A stretch of 64,000 nt of DNA from Paraburkholderia xenovorans LB400 (GTDB lineage Bacteria; Pseudomonadota; Gammaproteobacteria; Burkholderiales; Burkholderiaceae). A program made the translations under genes and the position numbers. The DNA lies in NCBI RefSeq assembly GCF_000013645.1, contig NC_007951.1:4340001-4404000 (forward strand), read 5' to 3'. Shown here piece by piece: positions 1 through 9,924 of this stretch (within the stretch, counting starts at the first letter, position 1; each line of letters starts with the position of its first letter). The notes under the pieces are model-generated. The model did no database searches and was not told the DNA's origin. It worked only from the letters and a program-made list of their open reading frames with translations.

Positions 1-433
1 GCGGCAAACCGAGCTTCGCGACGATCTCCTTGGCGCGCGCTTCGTAGTCGTCGCCGCGCAGCACGGCTTCGAACGGCGGCGTCGGAATACCGAGTTGCTG
101 CCACACGAGCTTGGTGCGGAACTTGTCCAGACCGAGCGCCGAGCCGAGCACGCCGCTGCCCGTGTAGCGGATGCCGTAAAAATCGAGCGCGCCCTGGATC
201 TGGCCGTTCTCGCCGTAGCCGCCGTGCAGCGCGTTGAACGCGCGCACGAAGCCCTCTTCCTTCAATGCGGCGAGCGGACGCTCGGCCGGATCGAACGGAT
301 GCGCGTCGATGCCGGCGTCGCGCAGACCTTGAAGCACGAGACGCCCGGAATTGAGCGACACCTCGCGCTCGGCGGAATTACCGCCGAGCAGCACTGCCAC
401 CTTGCCGAACTGTTTGGGGTCGATACTGCTCAT
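1..433 (-). CDS. ddl: D-alanine--D-alanine ligase, N-terminal part (cut by window edge)
   Basis: ATP-grasp ligase that joins two D-alanines in the cytoplasm; MurF then adds the dipeptide to the UDP-muramyl tripeptide. Only about 144 N-terminal residues are visible because the gene runs off the left edge. They include the family motifs [23 protein letters not shown] and the [15 protein letters not shown] stretch that leads into the ATP-grasp domain. The ATG at 433 has AAGGTG upstream and lies 5 bases after the murC stop, so the gene is co-transcribed as the last visible member of the dcw cluster. ftsQAZ would be expected beyond the edge. The identification is safe. Confidence 0.94.
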
Positions 434-438
434 CTCAC

Positions 439-1842
439 TCACACCTTTGTTTCCTGCGCGAGGCGAGCCGGCACACCGCCGATCGAACCTGCGCCCATCG
501 TGATCACCACATCGCCGTCGCGCACTATCGCCGAGAGCGCGTCCGGCACTTCATCCACCGTATCGACAAACACCGGTTCGACCTTGCCTGCCACCCGCAG
601 CGCACGCGCGAGAGCGCGGCCGTCCGCGGCGACGATCGGCGACTCGCCGGCCGAATAGACTTCGGTCAGCACCAACGCGTCGACGGTCGACAGCACTTTC
701 ACAAAATCTTCGAAGCAGTCACGCGTACGCGTGAAGCGGTGCGGCTGGAATGCCAGCACCAGACGCCGGCCCGGAAATGCGCCGCGCGCCGCCGCCACCG
801 TGGCCGCCATTTCGACCGGGTGATGACCGTAGTCGTCGACCAGTGTGTACGCGCCGTTCGTGCTGCCTTCGCTGAACACCGGCACCTCGCCGTAGCGCTG
901 GAAGCGTCGGCCCACGCCGTTGAAATCCGCCAGCGCTCGCTGGATATCGGCATCTTTCACTTCAAGTTCAGTCGCAATGGCAATGGCGGCCAAAGCGTTC
1001 TGCACGTTGTGCTCGCCCGGCAGGTTCAGCACGATGTCGAGCGGCGCCGCGTCTTCGCGCATCGCCGTAAAATGCATCTTGCCGTCGCGTGCCTGTACGT
1101 TCACCGCGCGCACCTGCGCGTCCGGCGCGAAGCCGTAGCGGATGATCGGCTTCGACACGAACGGCAGGATTTCCTTCACGTTCGGATCGTCGACGCACAG
1201 CACCGCGATGCCGTAGAACGGCAGACGGTGCGTGAATTCGATGAACGCCTGCTTGAGCCGCGCGAAGTCGTGGCCGTAGGTGTCCATGTGATCGGCGTCG
1301 ATGTTCGTGATGACTTCGATCACCGGGAACAGATTCAGGAACGACGCGTCCGACTCGTCGGCTTCCGCGACGATGAAGTCGCCCGTACCGAGCCGCGCAT
1401 TCGCGCCCGCGCTGATCAGCCGGCCGCCGATCACGAAGGTCGGGTCGAGTCCACCGGCGGCGAGCACGCTCGCCACCAGCGAGGTGGTCGTGGTCTTGCC
1501 GTGCGTGCCGGCAATTGCAATGCCCTGCTTCAGGCGCATCAGTTCCGCGAGCATCACCGCACGCGGCACGATCGGAATGCGGCGATGGCGCGCGGCCAGC
1601 ACTTCCGGATTGTCACTACGCACCGCGGTAGAAACGACTACCGCGTTCGCGCCTTCAATGTTCTCCGCAGCGTGACCGATCGCGATGCGCGCGCCGAGTG
1701 CGGCGAGGCGATCGGTAATCGCGTTGCTCGTCAGATCCGAGCCGCTCACCTGATAGCCGAGGTTGACCAGCACCTCCGCGATGCCGCTCATGCCGACACC
1801 GCCGATGCCGACAAAGTGAATGTGTTTGACGATGTGTTTCAT
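439..1842 (-). CDS. murC: UDP-N-acetylmuramate--L-alanine ligase
   Basis: Cytoplasmic Mur ligase that adds the first stem-peptide residue, L-Ala, to UDP-MurNAc using ATP. The 467-residue product has the N-terminal nucleotide-binding glycine loop GIGGVGMSG (residues 12-20) and the Mur-ligase P-loop GTHGKTTTT (112-120), and its length is normal for MurC. I chose the ATG at 1842 because the product then starts [10 protein letters not shown] as in relatives, GAAGGAAA sits just upstream, and the ATG overlaps the murG stop as ATGA. A longer upstream reading would run into murG and is rejected. The order murG-murC-ddl is the classical one. Confidence 0.97.
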
Positions 1843-2957
1843 TGCTTTCCTTCTGGGCTCGCGCCCGAAATCGAACCCGCCACGGTCGCGCAAATCTGCG
1901 CGACCTGTTCCGTGGCGTCGGGTTTCGCGAGCGAGCGCGAACGCTCCGCCATCTCCGCGAGGGTCTCCCGCGTCTGGCTGCGCAACCAGTCAGCGAGGGT
2001 TTCCGCCGACAGGTCGCGTTGCTGCACGACCAGCGCCGCGCCGTTGTCGGCGAGGAACGCTGCATTAGTGGTTTGATGATCGTCTACTGCATACGGGAAC
2101 GGCACGAAAAGCGCCGCCACGCCCACTGCCGAAATCTCGGACACCGTCATCGCGCCGGACCGGCAGATCACCAGGTCCGCGTTCGCGTAGGCGCTCGTCA
2201 TGTCGTCGATGAACGGCACGAGTTCGACGTCGGCGCCCGCTTGCAAACCCGCTGCCGCGTAGTTCTCGCGCAGCGCTTCAATGTGCTTCGCGCCCGCCTG
2301 ATGCACGATGCGCGGCCGTTCGTTCGGCGCCAGCAAAGCCACCGCGCGCGGCACGACTTCATTCAATGCCGCCGCGCCCAGACTGCCGCCCACCACCAGC
2401 ACATTCAACGGACCGCTGCGCTGCGCGTAGCGTGCTTTGGGTGCAATTGCGCCCGCAAGTTCCGCACGAATCGGATTTCCTGTCCATTCGCCGTGCGGCA
2501 GTGCATTCGGGAATGCAACCAGCACGCGTTTAGCGACTTTCGCGAGCACCTTGTTCGCCAGACCGGCAATCGAATTCTGTTCATGCAGCACCAGCGGACG
2601 GCCGCTCAACGCGGTCATCAAACCGGCCGGAAACGTGATGTAGCCGCCCATGCCGAGCACCACATCCGGCTTCACGCGGCGCAGCACGCTGAGGCTTTGC
2701 GTGCAGGCACGCAGCAGATTCAGCGGCAGCATCAGCTTGGTTTTCAGGCCCTTGCCGCGCAGGCCGCCAAAGCGCACGTATTCCATCGGGATGCCGTGCT
2801 TCGGCACCAGCGTCGCTTCCATGCCCGCGGGATTGCCGAGCCATACGACCTTCCAGCCCCACGCCTGCATCAGATGAGCGACCGCGAGCCCCGGGAACAC
2901 GTGTCCCCCGGTGCCACCGGCCATCACCATCAGCGTGCGTTGCGGCAGAGCGGTCAT
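1839..2957 (-). CDS. murG: UDP-GlcNAc:undecaprenyl-PP-MurNAc-pentapeptide GlcNAc transferase
   Basis: GT-B glycosyltransferase at the inner face of the cytoplasmic membrane. It turns lipid I into lipid II by adding GlcNAc. The product has 372 residues, normal for the family. The first glycine-rich loop GGTGGH is at residues 14-19, and a second G-loop (VVGGSLGAAALNE) and the donor-site stretch ICRSGAMTVSEI are present. The start overlaps the ftsW stop as ATGA and the stop overlaps the murC start the same way, which suggests translational coupling between FtsW, MurG and MurC. Confidence 0.97.
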   Translation of the reverse strand: MTALPQRTLMVMAGGTGGHVFPGLAVAHLMQAWGWKVVWLGNPAGMEATLVPKHGIPMEYVRFGGLRGKGLKTKLMLPLNLLRACTQSLSVLRRVKPDVVLGMGGYITFPAGLMTALSGRPLVLHEQNSIAGLANKVLAKVAKRVLVAFPNALPHGEWTGNPIRAELAGAIAPKARYAQRSGPLNVLVVGGSLGAAALNEVVPRAVALLAPNERPRIVHQAGAKHIEALRENYAAAGLQAGADVELVPFIDDMTSAYANADLVICRSGAMTVSEISAVGVAALFVPFPYAVDDHQTTNAAFLADNGAALVVQQRDLSAETLADWLRSQTRETLAEMAERSRSLAKPDATEQVAQICATVAGSISGASPEGKQ

Positions 2958-4234
2958 ACTTTCCCTCCGCGCATGAGCACCCGGTTCTCATAGTCGACGC
3001 GCATCAGCACAGCCACCGCGACGCAGTTCAGCAAAATGCCCGAGCCGCCGTAACTGACGAGCGGCAACGTAAGACCTTTGGTCGGCAGCAAACCGAGGTT
3101 CACGCCCATGTTGATGAAGGTCTGCGCGCCGAACCAGATGCCGACGCCCTTCGCGACCAGACCCGCGAACGTGCGGTCGAGTGCGAGCGCCTGGCGGCCG
3201 ATCTCGAACGAGCGGCGCACGATCCAGTAGAACATCAGGATCACGACCAGCACGCCGACAAAACCCAGCTCCTCGCCGATCACCGCGAGGATGAAGTCGG
3301 TATGCGCTTCCGGCAGATAGTTGAGCTTCTCGACGCTGCCGCCGAGTCCCACGCCGAACCACTCGCCGCGGCCGAACGCGATCAGCGAGTGCGTCAATTG
3401 ATAGGCCTTGCCCTGGGCGTAACGGTCGTCCCACGGATCGAGGTACGCGAAAATCCGCTCGCGACGCCACGGCGACGCCCACACCAGCAAACTGAACGTG
3501 CCGACCGCGGTGGCGACGAGGCCGCCGAACAGCTTGCCGTTCACGCCGCCGAGAAACAGCACGCCCATTGCGATCGCCGCGATCACCATGAACGCGCCCA
3601 TGTCCGGTTCGAGCAGCAGCAACGCGCCGACGAGCCCCACGGCGACTGCCATCGGCAAAAAGCCTTTGGCGAAGCTGTGCATGTATTCCTGCTTGCGCAC
3701 CGTGTAGTTCGCGGCGTAAATCGTTACCGCGAGCTTCATGATTTCCGACGGCTGCATGTTCGTGATGCCGAGCGGAATCCAGCGGCGCGCGCCGTTCACG
3801 CCCTTGCCGACGTGCGGGATCAGCACGATCACCAGCGCGGCCAGCGAAATCAGAAACAGCTTTGGCGCGTACTTGTCCCACGTGGCGATCGGAATGCGGA
3901 ACGACACGACGCCGATTACCGAGCCCATCACCACGAAAATGATCTGGCGCACGAGGAAGGCGTAGTCGCGATACGACGCGTATTTCGGCGAATCGGGCAT
4001 CGCGATCGACGCCGAATACACCATCACCACGCCGAGTCCGAGCAGCGCGACCACTACCCACAGCAGCGAGTGATCGTAGTCCAGCATGCGCGAGCGCAGC
4101 GGACGCACGCCGTTGACGGCGCTCGCGAGACCGCTGCCGCCGCCCGTGCGGCCGCCGACCCGGCCCGCGCCGCCCAAACCGCCTGCGTCGCTGGCTGCAG
4201 CCTGACGCGAACCGAAACGTTCCGACCAGCTCAT
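2954..4234 (-). CDS. ftsW: SEDS-family septal peptidoglycan polymerase FtsW
   Basis: Multi-pass inner-membrane SEDS protein that polymerises lipid II at the septum together with FtsI. The 426-residue product starts with about 50 soluble residues rich in Gly, Ala and Arg, followed by roughly ten hydrophobic segments. The family signatures are visible: a VVMVYSAS-type first helix, GARRWIPLGITNMQPSE in the large loop, and KGLTLPLVSYGGSG near the C-terminus. It overlaps murD and murG by four bases on either side. The Gly-rich N-terminal tail is longer than in many relatives, but an ATG with ATGA coupling supports this start. Confidence 0.96.
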   Translation of the reverse strand: MSWSERFGSRQAAASDAGGLGGAGRVGGRTGGGSGLASAVNGVRPLRSRMLDYDHSLLWVVVALLGLGVVMVYSASIAMPDSPKYASYRDYAFLVRQIIFVVMGSVIGVVSFRIPIATWDKYAPKLFLISLAALVIVLIPHVGKGVNGARRWIPLGITNMQPSEIMKLAVTIYAANYTVRKQEYMHSFAKGFLPMAVAVGLVGALLLLEPDMGAFMVIAAIAMGVLFLGGVNGKLFGGLVATAVGTFSLLVWASPWRRERIFAYLDPWDDRYAQGKAYQLTHSLIAFGRGEWFGVGLGGSVEKLNYLPEAHTDFILAVIGEELGFVGVLVVILMFYWIVRRSFEIGRQALALDRTFAGLVAKGVGIWFGAQTFINMGVNLGLLPTKGLTLPLVSYGGSGILLNCVAVAVLMRVDYENRVLMRGGKV

Positions 4235-5745
4235 ATCATCGTCCCCCGTTCGGCTGCGATCTCTTCCACCGTGCCGCGGAACACCGCGGCGCGGTGCGCG
4301 TAACCCTTGAACATGTCGAAGCTCGCGCAGGCCGGCGACAGCAGTACGGCGTCGCCCGGCTGGGCCAGCGCGGCCGCGGCGCGCGTTGCTTCTTCGAGCG
4401 TGGCGTGGTCCGTCATCGCGATACCGGTGTCTTCCAGCGCGGCGCGAATCTGCGGCGCGTCACGGCCGATCAGCATCACAGCGCGGCACCAGCGCATGAC
4501 GGGCGCCGCGAGCGGTTCGAAATCCTGGCCCTTGCCGTCACCGCCGGCGATCAGCACCACACGCTGCGCGAGTCCGTCGAGCGCGGCGACCGTCGCGCCG
4601 ACATTGGTGCCCTTGCTGTCGTCCACATAGTCGATACCGTCGATCGACGCGATCAATTCCACGCGATGCGGCTCGCCGCGATATTCGCGCAGACCGTGCA
4701 GCAGCGACGCGCCCGGCAGGCCGATCGCGCGTGCGAGCGCGTAGGCGGCGAGCGCATTGGCGGCGTTGTGCAAACCCCGAATGCGCAAGGCGTCTGCCGG
4801 CATCAGGCGCTTCAGTGCGATGTTCGGCGGCGTCGCCACTTCGTTCTTGCGGCGGCGCTTCGGCGCGGGTTCGTCGCTCGCGTCGCGATCGTGCGCCTCG
4901 ACCAGCCAGATCATGCCGTTGTCGCGCAGCAAGCCGTAGTCGCCCTCGTTCTTCGGCTCGGTGACGCCGAACGTGACCATCCCGGCTTCGCTGTCTTCGG
5001 AAGGCGCGAGCTTCATCACGCGCGAGTCGTCGCGATTCAGCACGCGCACCGTTTGTGTACCAAAGATGCGGCCCTTCGCGGCAGCGTACGCGTCCAGTCC
5101 GCCGTGCCAGTCGAGGTGATCCTGGGTGATGTTCAGCACGACCGCCGCGTCAGGCGAAAACGTGTGCGCGGTTTCGAGCTGGAAGCTCGATAGCTCCAGC
5201 ACCCACACGTCCGGCAACGCGGTGTTGTCGATCGCTTCCGAGAGCTTGTCGAGCAGCGCCGGGCTGATATTGCCCGCCACCGCGACCTTCCTGCCGGCGC
5301 GCTCGCACAGCAGGCCGGTCAGGCTCGTAGTCGTGGTCTTGCCGTTCGTGCCGGTGATCGCGATCACTTTCGGCGCATAGCCGCTTTCGCCGAGCGTCTT
5401 CAGCGCTTGCGAGAAAAATTCGAGTTCGCCCCACACGGGGATGCCCTGCTCGCGCGCCGCCGCGATCAGCGGCAACAGATCCGCGGCAAGCGGCGACAAA
5501 CCCGGACTGATGGCGACGAGTTCCACGCCTTCGAGCAGCACCGGCGAAAACGGGCCGCCGACGAATTGTGCGTCGACGCCGTGTGCTTCGAGCGCGGACA
5601 GGTTCGGCGGCACTTCGCGCGTATCGGCCGCACGCAGCCGACAGCCGTGCCGCGCGCACCAGCGCGCCATAGCGAGACCGGATTCACCCAGTCCCAGCAC
5701 GAGCACCATCGGCTTTTGCCGATCCCGAAACTTCTCGCCGAACAT
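4231..5745 (-). CDS. murD: UDP-N-acetylmuramoyl-L-alanine--D-glutamate ligase
   Basis: Mur ligase that adds D-Glu to UDP-MurNAc-L-Ala in the cytoplasm. The P-loop GTNGKTTTT lies at residues 132-140, followed by the ELSSFQLE and NITQDHLDWH motifs of the central domain. At 504 residues it is longer than the roughly 440 of the Escherichia coli enzyme. Much of the excess is a charged, Pro-rich insert near residues 286-312 that contains KRRRK, placed before the C-terminal domain. The ATG at 5745 has GGGGAAG upstream. The gene follows mraY by 26 bases and overlaps ftsW by four. Confidence 0.96.
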   Translation of the reverse strand: MFGEKFRDRQKPMVLVLGLGESGLAMARWCARHGCRLRAADTREVPPNLSALEAHGVDAQFVGGPFSPVLLEGVELVAISPGLSPLAADLLPLIAAAREQGIPVWGELEFFSQALKTLGESGYAPKVIAITGTNGKTTTTSLTGLLCERAGRKVAVAGNISPALLDKLSEAIDNTALPDVWVLELSSFQLETAHTFSPDAAVVLNITQDHLDWHGGLDAYAAAKGRIFGTQTVRVLNRDDSRVMKLAPSEDSEAGMVTFGVTEPKNEGDYGLLRDNGMIWLVEAHDRDASDEPAPKRRRKNEVATPPNIALKRLMPADALRIRGLHNAANALAAYALARAIGLPGASLLHGLREYRGEPHRVELIASIDGIDYVDDSKGTNVGATVAALDGLAQRVVLIAGGDGKGQDFEPLAAPVMRWCRAVMLIGRDAPQIRAALEDTGIAMTDHATLEEATRAAAALAQPGDAVLLSPACASFDMFKGYAHRAAVFRGTVEEIAAERGTMI

Positions 5746-5771
5746 CGCCTGCTTCCCCTAATACCTGCTGC

Positions 5772-6941
5772 TTAACGCAGTTTGAGCGTGGACAAACCAA
5801 AGAGACACAACATCAACGTGATGATCCAGAAACGCACGACCACCTGCGTTTCCTTCCAACCGGACAACTCGAAGTGGTGATGCAGCGGCGCCATCTTGAA
5901 GAGACGCCGCCCTTCGCCGAACCGGCGTTTGGTGAATTTGAACCAGGTGACCTGCAACATCACGGAGAGCGTCTCCGCGACGAAAATGCCGCCCATGATG
6001 AAGAGCACGATTTCCTGGCGCACGATCACCGCGACCGTGCCGAGCGCGCCGCCGAGCGCGAGCGCGCCGACGTCGCCCATGAACATCTGCGCCGGGTGCG
6101 TGTTGAACCAGAGGAACGCGAGCCCTGCCCCGCCCATTGCCGAGCAGAAAATCAGCAGTTCGCCCGCCCCGGCGATATGCGGAAACAGCAGGTATTTCGA
6201 ATAGACCGAGCTACCCATCACGTAGGCGAACACACCGAGCGACGCGCCGACCAGCACCACCGGCATGATCACGAGACCATCGAGACCGTCGGTGAGGTTG
6301 ACCGCGTTGCTCGCACCGACGATCACCAGATACGTCAGCACGATGAAGCCCCACACGCCGAGCGGATAGCTGATCGATTTGACGAACGGCAGCATCAGGT
6401 CGGCATGGGGAGGCAGGCCCATCGAGAGGCCGCTGCGCACCCACGCCATGAACAGGTCATACACGCGCACATTGCTCGCCTCGGACACACTGAACGCGAG
6501 GTACACGGCGGCGAACAGGCCGATCACCGACTGCCAGAAGTACTTTTCGCGCGACGACATGCCGCGCGGATCCTTGTAGACCACCTTGCGGTAATCATCG
6601 ACCCAGCCGATCACGCCGAAACCAAAGGTGACGAGCATTACGATCCAGATGAAGCGATTCGTCAGATCGGCCCACAGCAACGTAGCCACGGCGATGCCGA
6701 GCAGAATCAGCACGCCGCCCATAGTCGGCGTGCCGGATTTGACGAGGTGTGTCTGCGGGCCGTCTTTACGGACGGCCTGACCGACTTTCATGGCGGTCAG
6801 CTTGCGAATCACCGCCGGGCCGCAGACGAGCCCGATCAGCAGCGCGGTGATGGTAGCCATCACCGCACGGAAAGTCAGATAACTGAACACGCGCAAGAAG
6901 CTTGCGTCATTCTGCAGCCATTGCGCCAGCGCCAGTAGCAT
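5772..6941 (-). CDS. mraY: Phospho-N-acetylmuramoyl-pentapeptide transferase
   Basis: Integral membrane enzyme that moves phospho-MurNAc-pentapeptide onto undecaprenyl phosphate to give lipid I. The 389-residue product has about ten hydrophobic segments. It carries the Asp pair in WVDDYRKV (residues 115-116), the NLTDGLDGL motif (215-223) and the C-terminal APLHHHFE motif, all characteristic of the family active site. The ATG at 6941 has GAAGGAC upstream. Unlike most neighbours it does not overlap them: 17 bases separate it from murF and 26 from murD. Confidence 0.97.
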   Translation of the reverse strand: MLLALAQWLQNDASFLRVFSYLTFRAVMATITALLIGLVCGPAVIRKLTAMKVGQAVRKDGPQTHLVKSGTPTMGGVLILLGIAVATLLWADLTNRFIWIVMLVTFGFGVIGWVDDYRKVVYKDPRGMSSREKYFWQSVIGLFAAVYLAFSVSEASNVRVYDLFMAWVRSGLSMGLPPHADLMLPFVKSISYPLGVWGFIVLTYLVIVGASNAVNLTDGLDGLVIMPVVLVGASLGVFAYVMGSSVYSKYLLFPHIAGAGELLIFCSAMGGAGLAFLWFNTHPAQMFMGDVGALALGGALGTVAVIVRQEIVLFIMGGIFVAETLSVMLQVTWFKFTKRRFGEGRRLFKMAPLHHHFELSGWKETQVVVRFWIITLMLCLFGLSTLKLR

Positions 6942-6958
6942 GCTTCGGTCCTTCTATT

Positions 6959-8371
6959 TCAATGTGCGGCGGGCGTGCTGCCCGCTGCGTTGGGTTGTGG
7001 ACTCGTAACGGCGTCCACCACGCGCTCCATCTGCATGAAGCGCGAGCCTTTCACGAGAAGCGTTGCGGCAGGTCCGAAACCGGCCTGCTGCAATTGCGCG
7101 ACCAGCGTGCCGATGTCGGCGACGTGGTGCGCGTTCGCGCCATACGCGGTGCAGGCGTCGCGCGAGGCGTCACCCATTGCGTATAGCGCGTCGATACCGC
7201 GGTCCCTGGCGTATGCGCCGATTTCGCGGTGGAACGCCGGACCGTTGTCGCCGACTTCGCCCATGTCGCCCATCACCAGCACGCGGGGTGCGGGGCGCGA
7301 GGCGAGCACGTCGATTGCGGCGCGCATCGAATCGGGATTGGCGTTGTAGGTGTCGTCGATCACGGTTGCACCGGCGAGCGAGCCGAGGACGCCTTGCTTC
7401 ACCTGCAAGCGGCCCTTTACGGCGCCGAACGATTCGAGACCGCGCCTGATCGCGTCGAGCGAAACGCCCGCGGCCAAAGCGGCGGACGTTGCGGCCAGTG
7501 CGTTGTGCGCGTTGTGGTCGCCGAGCACCTGCAGCGTGACTTCGAGCCGGCCTGCCGGCGTGTCGATGCTCAGGACGTTGCCAGCGAACGTGCCTTTTAC
7601 TGCAGCTTCAGTGGTGCGCTCCGCGGAGTTCAGCGCGAAGTCCATGATGCGGTTGCCGGTTGCGGCCACGCGCCAGATGCTCGCGTAAGCGTCGTCGGCG
7701 GGGAACACCGCGACGCCTTCGGGCGACAGCGCATGAATCACGCTCGCGTGTTCCAGCGCGACAGCCTCGACCGTCGCCATGAATTCCTGGTGCTCACGCT
7801 GTGCGTTGTTCACGACGGCAACCGTCGGCTCGGCGATTTTCGCGAGCTCGGAGGTTTCGCCCGGATGGTTCATGCCGAGTTCGACCACCGCCAGTTGGTG
7901 CGCCGCGTGCAGCCGGAACAACGTGAGCGGCAAGCCGATGTCGTTGTTGAAGTTGCCCGCAGTGGCGAGACGTGCGTCGGCGCCGACCGCAGCCGCGAAG
8001 ATCGACGCGATCATTTCCTTGACCGTGGTCTTGCCGTTGCTGCCCGTCACGGCGACGAGCGGCATGCTGAACCGGCGGCGCCAGCCGCGTGCGAGCGCAC
8101 CCAGGCCGACGCGCGTGTCGGCGACTTTGAGCGCCGGTACGTTCCAGTCTTGCGGCGTGCGCGTAACCAGAACAGCGCTCACGTTGCGCACGGCCACGTC
8201 CGGCAGAAAGTCGTGCGCGTCGAACCGGTCGCCCTTGATCGCGACAAACAGATCGCCCGGGCCGGCGCTGCGGCTGTCGGTCGAGATGCGTTCAATAGTG
8301 ACGCTGTCGTCGCCGAGCACGGTTGCGCCCGGGATCAGCGCCGCGGCTTCACGCAGCGAGAACATGCTCAT
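6959..8371 (-). CDS. murF: UDP-MurNAc-tripeptide--D-alanyl-D-alanine ligase
   Basis: Mur ligase that adds the D-Ala-D-Ala dipeptide made by Ddl and so completes the UDP-MurNAc-pentapeptide. The 470-residue product has the STDSRSAGPGDLFVAIKG N-terminal substrate-domain signature (residues 30-47) and the P-loop GSNGKTT (110-116). ELGMNHPGE and the VIDDTYNANP motif follow. The start overlaps the murE stop as ATGA, so MurE and MurF are probably made in a coupled way. Confidence 0.97.
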   Translation of the reverse strand: MSMFSLREAAALIPGATVLGDDSVTIERISTDSRSAGPGDLFVAIKGDRFDAHDFLPDVAVRNVSAVLVTRTPQDWNVPALKVADTRVGLGALARGWRRRFSMPLVAVTGSNGKTTVKEMIASIFAAAVGADARLATAGNFNNDIGLPLTLFRLHAAHQLAVVELGMNHPGETSELAKIAEPTVAVVNNAQREHQEFMATVEAVALEHASVIHALSPEGVAVFPADDAYASIWRVAATGNRIMDFALNSAERTTEAAVKGTFAGNVLSIDTPAGRLEVTLQVLGDHNAHNALAATSAALAAGVSLDAIRRGLESFGAVKGRLQVKQGVLGSLAGATVIDDTYNANPDSMRAAIDVLASRPAPRVLVMGDMGEVGDNGPAFHREIGAYARDRGIDALYAMGDASRDACTAYGANAHHVADIGTLVAQLQQAGFGPAATLLVKGSRFMQMERVVDAVTSPQPNAAGSTPAAH

Positions 8372-9924
8372 TCGCCACCTCCGCGTGCGTGCGTCGCGCG
8401 TGCGGCCAGCGCGAGGCGCGCGTGATCCTGATCGGAGAAAGCGCGTTTCTTACCCATGATTTCCTGTGTTGCTTCATGCCCCTTGCCGGCCAGCACGATG
8501 ACGTCTTCGCGCGCGGCGCTGCGGATCGCCTGCAGGATCGCACTTGCGCGGTCCTCGATACGGCGCGCCTTCGACGCGTCTTTCATACCCGCCGCGATCT
8601 GCTCGATGATCGATTGCGGATCTTCGCTGCGCGGGTTGTCGCTGGTCACCACCACGCCGTCGGCGATCTTCTCGGCAATCGCGCCCATCAGCGGACGCTT
8701 GGTGGCGTCGCGGTCGCCGCCGCAGCCGAACATGCAGATCAGTTCGCCGCCGCGCGCGGTTACCATCGGGCGCAGCGCTTCGAGTGTTTTTTCCAGCGCA
8801 TCCGGCGTGTGCGCGTAATCGATCACGACGAGCGGTTCGTCGTTCTGCAAGCGGCCGCCCAGACGCTGCATGCGGCCGTTCACCGGTTCGAGCTGCGCCA
8901 GTTCGGCCAGCGCGGCTTCGAACGGCACGTCGGCGGCGAGCAATGCCCCCAGCACGCCGAGCAGATTGCTCACGTTGAACGCGCCGAGCGTTTGCACTTC
9001 GACTTCGGCATCGCCCCAGTCCGAGGTGCTCAGATGGAACGCGGTACCGGTGGCCGTGGCGCGCACATTCGAGGCGAGCAGCAACGCGTCGGCTTGCGGT
9101 GCGTCCTGCAGCGCGCCTTGCCCGCTGTCGAGCCCGTACGCGATCGTGCGCGCGTGGCCTTGCGTGCTCGCGAGCAAACGGCGGCCGGCCGCATCGTCGC
9201 GATTGATCACCGCCGCACGCAGTTCCGGCCAGGCGAAGAGGCGCGCTTTGGCGGCTTCGTAGGCTTCGAATGTCTGGTGATAGTCGAGATGGTCCTGCGT
9301 GAGATTCGTGAATACGGCGATGTCGAACGCCGTGCCGTTCACGCGGCCCTGGTGCAGCGCATGCGACGACACTTCCATCGCTACCGCCTGCGCACCCGCG
9401 TCGCGCAATTGCGCAAGGCTGCGTTGCAGTTGCGGCGCGTCGGGGGTGGTGAAACCCGTGTGCACCAGGTGACCCGGCAAACCCGTGCCGAGCGTGCCGA
9501 TGATCGCGCAACGCGTGCCGAGCGCCGTCAGCGCCGCCGAGATCCACTGGCTGCACGAAGTCTTGCCGTTCGTGCCGGTAATGCCGACCGTGAGCATGCT
9601 GTCGCTCGGGTCGTTGTACCAGCCGCTCGCGATCGAACCCGCGAGTTCGTTCAACGCCGGCACGGCGAGCATGTTCGACGGATTGATCGCGCCGCTGAAG
9701 CCCTCGGGCTGAACCAGCACGGCGGCGGCGCCACGCTCGATCGCACCCTCGATGAACGGGCGGTTGTCCGCGCCGTCCACCGCGTAGGCGAAAAACGCGT
9801 CGCCCGCCGCGAGCGAGCGCGTGTCGGCGTGCAGATGCGCACCTGGCTGCACGTGAGCGTGCAGCCAGGTGAGGGCGTCGGCGATCTGCCGCTGCGCGGG
9901 ATGCTTCTGACGCAGCGCACTCAT
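8368..9924 (-). CDS. murE: UDP-MurNAc-L-Ala-D-Glu--2,6-diaminopimelate ligase
   Basis: Mur ligase that adds meso-diaminopimelate. The 518-residue product has the P-loop GTNGKTS (residues 117-123), EVSSHALHQGR and, at residues 429-432, the DNPR motif that marks diaminopimelate rather than lysine specificity. This fits a Gram-negative envelope. The start overlaps the ftsI stop and the stop overlaps the murF start, each as ATGA. Confidence 0.97.
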   Translation of the reverse strand: MSALRQKHPAQRQIADALTWLHAHVQPGAHLHADTRSLAAGDAFFAYAVDGADNRPFIEGAIERGAAAVLVQPEGFSGAINPSNMLAVPALNELAGSIASGWYNDPSDSMLTVGITGTNGKTSCSQWISAALTALGTRCAIIGTLGTGLPGHLVHTGFTTPDAPQLQRSLAQLRDAGAQAVAMEVSSHALHQGRVNGTAFDIAVFTNLTQDHLDYHQTFEAYEAAKARLFAWPELRAAVINRDDAAGRRLLASTQGHARTIAYGLDSGQGALQDAPQADALLLASNVRATATGTAFHLSTSDWGDAEVEVQTLGAFNVSNLLGVLGALLAADVPFEAALAELAQLEPVNGRMQRLGGRLQNDEPLVVIDYAHTPDALEKTLEALRPMVTARGGELICMFGCGGDRDATKRPLMGAIAEKIADGVVVTSDNPRSEDPQSIIEQIAAGMKDASKARRIEDRASAILQAIRSAAREDVIVLAGKGHEATQEIMGKKRAFSDQDHARLALAARATHARGGGE

